From Desulfobulbus sp. (GTDB taxonomy: Bacteria; Desulfobacterota; Desulfobulbia; Desulfobulbales; Desulfobulbaceae), in assembly GCA_030600525.1 (NCBI GenBank), contig JAUVLX010000190.1, positions 1-6,801 of the forward strand: 6,801 nt of DNA, read 5' to 3'. Of the stretch, positions 5,001 through 6,801 are shown piece by piece (within the stretch, counting starts at the first letter, position 1; every line of letters starts with the position of its first letter). Below the pieces are notes generated by a model. It ran no database searches and was not told the DNA's origin. It saw only the letters and a program-made list of their open reading frames with translations. The translations under genes were made by a program, and so were the position numbers.

Positions 5001-5031
5001 CAGGTGTGCAGGTCACCTGTGCTGCACAGGT
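5001..5031. repeat. Overlapping inverted repeats just downstream of mltD
   Basis: Three stems compete within 31 bases: CAGGTG (5001-5006) with CACCTG (5014-5019); GTGCAG (5006-5011) with CTGCAC (5022-5027); and ACCTGTGC (5015-5022) with GCACAGGT (5024-5031) around a single T. The word CAGGT also occurs three times. The cluster ends six bases after the mltD stop, where a transcript-end hairpin would be expected, but no T-run follows. Confidence 0.5.
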
Positions 5032-5036
5032 AATGG

Positions 5037-6731
5037 CTACCCATTTTTGATGACCAGTCTGGTTCCTGGCTGGATTTGGTTGTTAGCGAGGTTGTTCCAT
5101 CTTCGCAACTGGCTGGCAGAAACCTGAAATTTTTTGGCTATTGTCCAAAGAGAATCACCGGTTCGGACCTTATACCAGGTATTGCTGCCTTTGCTACTGC
5201 TAGCCCATTTTTTTTGATCAGTAAGCGTGACAATACTGTTGTCTTGCCGGAGCTGTGTTAAGGCCGTCGAGCTGGTAAGGGAGCTACCCCCGTTATCAAG
5301 AAAGAGGGCTAAATGATGGCCAGCGCGTATTTTTCGCACATTTTTTATATCGTTCCATTGCATGATAACTCGCACGGGAACATCGTATTGTTTGGCAATT
5401 TTGGAAAGGGTTTCGCCACGTTTTAAGGTGTGGAGAATCATCTGGCCATCTTTGCCAGCAGATGCGAAACGACTTTCCGGGGTTTCCCCTTTGCCAAGCA
5501 GCACATATTTTGTTGTCCTGTATGGAATACGGAGTCGTTGTCCACGCTTTAAGGAGGCTGTTCTCAGGTTGTTGGCTTTGAGTAAAATGGTTTTGTTGAT
5601 CTTGTATTTTCTACATACCGCGGTAATGGTGTCGCCCTTACGTACTTTGTGGGTTTTATAAGCGGTAGTGATCACAGGGTGGAGGCGATCAAGGTTTTGA
5701 GCTACCAGTCCCCTTGATCCTTCTGGTATTCGCAGTAGATACTCTTTTTTACCAGGGGGTGTCTGGTTTTTTCGTAGCTCATTGTTAAGCTTGCGTAGGT
5801 TTTTCACACTGGTTGCAGCTGTAACCGCTACTGCGGCGAGATCGGTAGCTGGAGGAAGCTTGATAATATCGTACTGTGCTGGTTGTGTATAGGGAATGTC
5901 TGTAAAACCGTATTTTGTCGGCTCCCTCGCAATGATGATGGCCGCAATCAGTTTGGGTACATATCGCTTGGTTTCAAGTGCAAGGTATTTATGGCTGGCA
6001 AGTTTCCAGAAATCCCTGGTTTTATATTTTTTTATGGCCCTGCCTATTTTTCCTTCGCCTGCATTATATGCTGCTACCGCTAGATACCAGTCGCCAAATT
6101 CTTCATGCAGAAAAGACAGATACTTTATAGCTGCCTGGGTTGATTTCTTGGGTTCCCTGCGCTCATCTACCCAGGAGTCAATACGTAATCCATAATTTCT
6201 GCCTGTACCACGGATAAATTGCCATAAACCTGCGGCATGAGCATAGGAGTAGGCTGAAGGATTGAATCCGGATTCGATCATTGCCAGATACAGCAGGTCC
6301 TGTGGCAGTCCAGCTTTCTGTAGTTCTGTCTCTATCTCTTTCTGATACTGGGTGGATCGTGCGAGCCATGTGCTAAAGGTACGCCGTTGTTTTCCCTGGA
6401 ATTGATCCAGATAGAACTGCACCTGTTTGTTAATGGTAATGGGGAAATCAAAGGTGACTTCGTCCACAGGTTCTGGAGTCTTGTCCAGGTTGCCCGGTTC
6501 CCATGACCCTGTTTTTTCAAGGGCAGCGAGTTCTTCTGCAAGGTGTTGTTCCGGCTTTATTTCCAGATAAGATATTTCTTCTGCGGTAGGGGCACCGGTA
6601 TCTTCGTACTCGCGGGTGACCGTCTGACTAGAGTCTGCATTTTGCAAGGGGTTAAGTGAAGAGCAGGCAGAAAGAAGAAAAACACAGGCAGGAAAAAGAC
6701 AGCAAACGACAACTTTGTTGGGTAGGATCAT
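5037..6731 (-). CDS. mltD: Membrane-bound lytic murein transglycosylase D with three LysM domains
   Basis: A 564-residue lipoprotein that cleaves the glycan strands of peptidoglycan, leaving 1,6-anhydro-muramyl ends, and so takes part in wall remodelling and recycling. The lipobox LSAC (20-23) makes Cys23 the lipidated residue; Ser24 after it suggests outer-membrane sorting by the E. coli rule. A linker (24-95) leads to the lysozyme-like SLT domain (about 100-270) with catalytic Glu153 in MIESGFNP (151-158), AAGLWQFI (166-173) and AYNAGEG (221-227). An MltD-type connecting domain (about 284-338) follows. Three peptidoglycan-binding LysM repeats lie near 359-403, 433-477 and 518-562, each with the GD/GETL-like opening; E. 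coli MltD has two. The ATG at 6731 is the only usable start, as the upstream frame holds no other start codon before a stop. It lacks a clear Shine-Dalgarno. The 70 bases upstream show no convincing promoter. Confidence 0.96.
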   Translation of the reverse strand: MILPNKVVVCCLFPACVFLLSACSSLNPLQNADSSQTVTREYEDTGAPTAEEISYLEIKPEQHLAEELAALEKTGSWEPGNLDKTPEPVDEVTFDFPITINKQVQFYLDQFQGKQRRTFSTWLARSTQYQKEIETELQKAGLPQDLLYLAMIESGFNPSAYSYAHAAGLWQFIRGTGRNYGLRIDSWVDERREPKKSTQAAIKYLSFLHEEFGDWYLAVAAYNAGEGKIGRAIKKYKTRDFWKLASHKYLALETKRYVPKLIAAIIIAREPTKYGFTDIPYTQPAQYDIIKLPPATDLAAVAVTAATSVKNLRKLNNELRKNQTPPGKKEYLLRIPEGSRGLVAQNLDRLHPVITTAYKTHKVRKGDTITAVCRKYKINKTILLKANNLRTASLKRGQRLRIPYRTTKYVLLGKGETPESRFASAGKDGQMILHTLKRGETLSKIAKQYDVPVRVIMQWNDIKNVRKIRAGHHLALFLDNGGSSLTSSTALTQLRQDNSIVTLTDQKKWASSSKGSNTWYKVRTGDSLWTIAKKFQVSASQLRRWNNLANNQIQPGTRLVIKNG

Positions 6732-6801
6732 GAAATTTGATGTGTAAAGATATGCTGATATTGCTTTGAAATCATATTGTTTTATTTTTCATCAGCGGTA
6801 T

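Overview
The window is a piece of bacterial chromosome made of housekeeping and cell-envelope genes. It shows no CRISPR array, insertion sequence, phage gene, tRNA or rRNA. Seven protein genes are well supported. On the minus strand, from right to left, are a lipoprotein lytic murein transglycosylase of the MltD type, a TraB/PrgY-family membrane protein, the ribosome-assembly protein YhbY and a DUF2058 (YaiL) protein. On the plus strand, in the left half, are a secreted dienelactone-hydrolase-family enzyme and a gamma-glutamylcyclotransferase-fold (AIG2-like) protein. At the far left edge, on the minus strand, is the start of glyA (serine hydroxymethyltransferase), which runs out of the window.

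The organism is Gram-negative: there is a lipobox transglycosylase with LysM repeats, expected in the outer membrane, and a small exported hydrolase. Base composition is moderately AT-rich and intergenic gaps are generous. The combination of a TIGR00261-type TraB protein, a DUF2058 protein, and a serine hydroxymethyltransferase with YYEGQQ and VQPY in place of the E. coli YYGGCE and VQPH suggests Desulfobacterota, perhaps a relative of Desulfobulbales. That placement is inferred from family memory and is not proven; a gammaproteobacterium remains possible.

Layout. Positions 1-278 hold glyA (minus) with a strong Shine-Dalgarno, a hairpin just upstream of it and an extended -10 promoter near 412-420. 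Positions 279-689 are a divergent intergenic region. Positions 690-1430 hold the exported hydrolase; its start is moved to an ATG with a perfect GGAGG. Positions 1717-2157 hold the AIG2-like protein, followed by a textbook intrinsic terminator (2188-2222) that separates it from the convergent yaiL (2325-2867). A 363-base gap (2868-3230) carries a possible 38-codon ORF and several inverted repeats. yhbY (3231-3554), traB-like (3634-4830) and mltD (5037-6731) follow, all on the minus strand. The mltD-traB gap is dense in nested inverted repeats and a candidate traB promoter.

The genes do not form an obvious single pathway. The four minus-strand genes share a direction but are separated by 79 to 363 bases, so they are probably several transcription units. 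I find no convincing new multi-gene system. The items most worth a second look are the overlapping, mutually exclusive hairpins right after mltD, the folded element beside them, the small ORF between yhbY and yaiL, and the TraB-family protein, whose bacterial role is poorly known.
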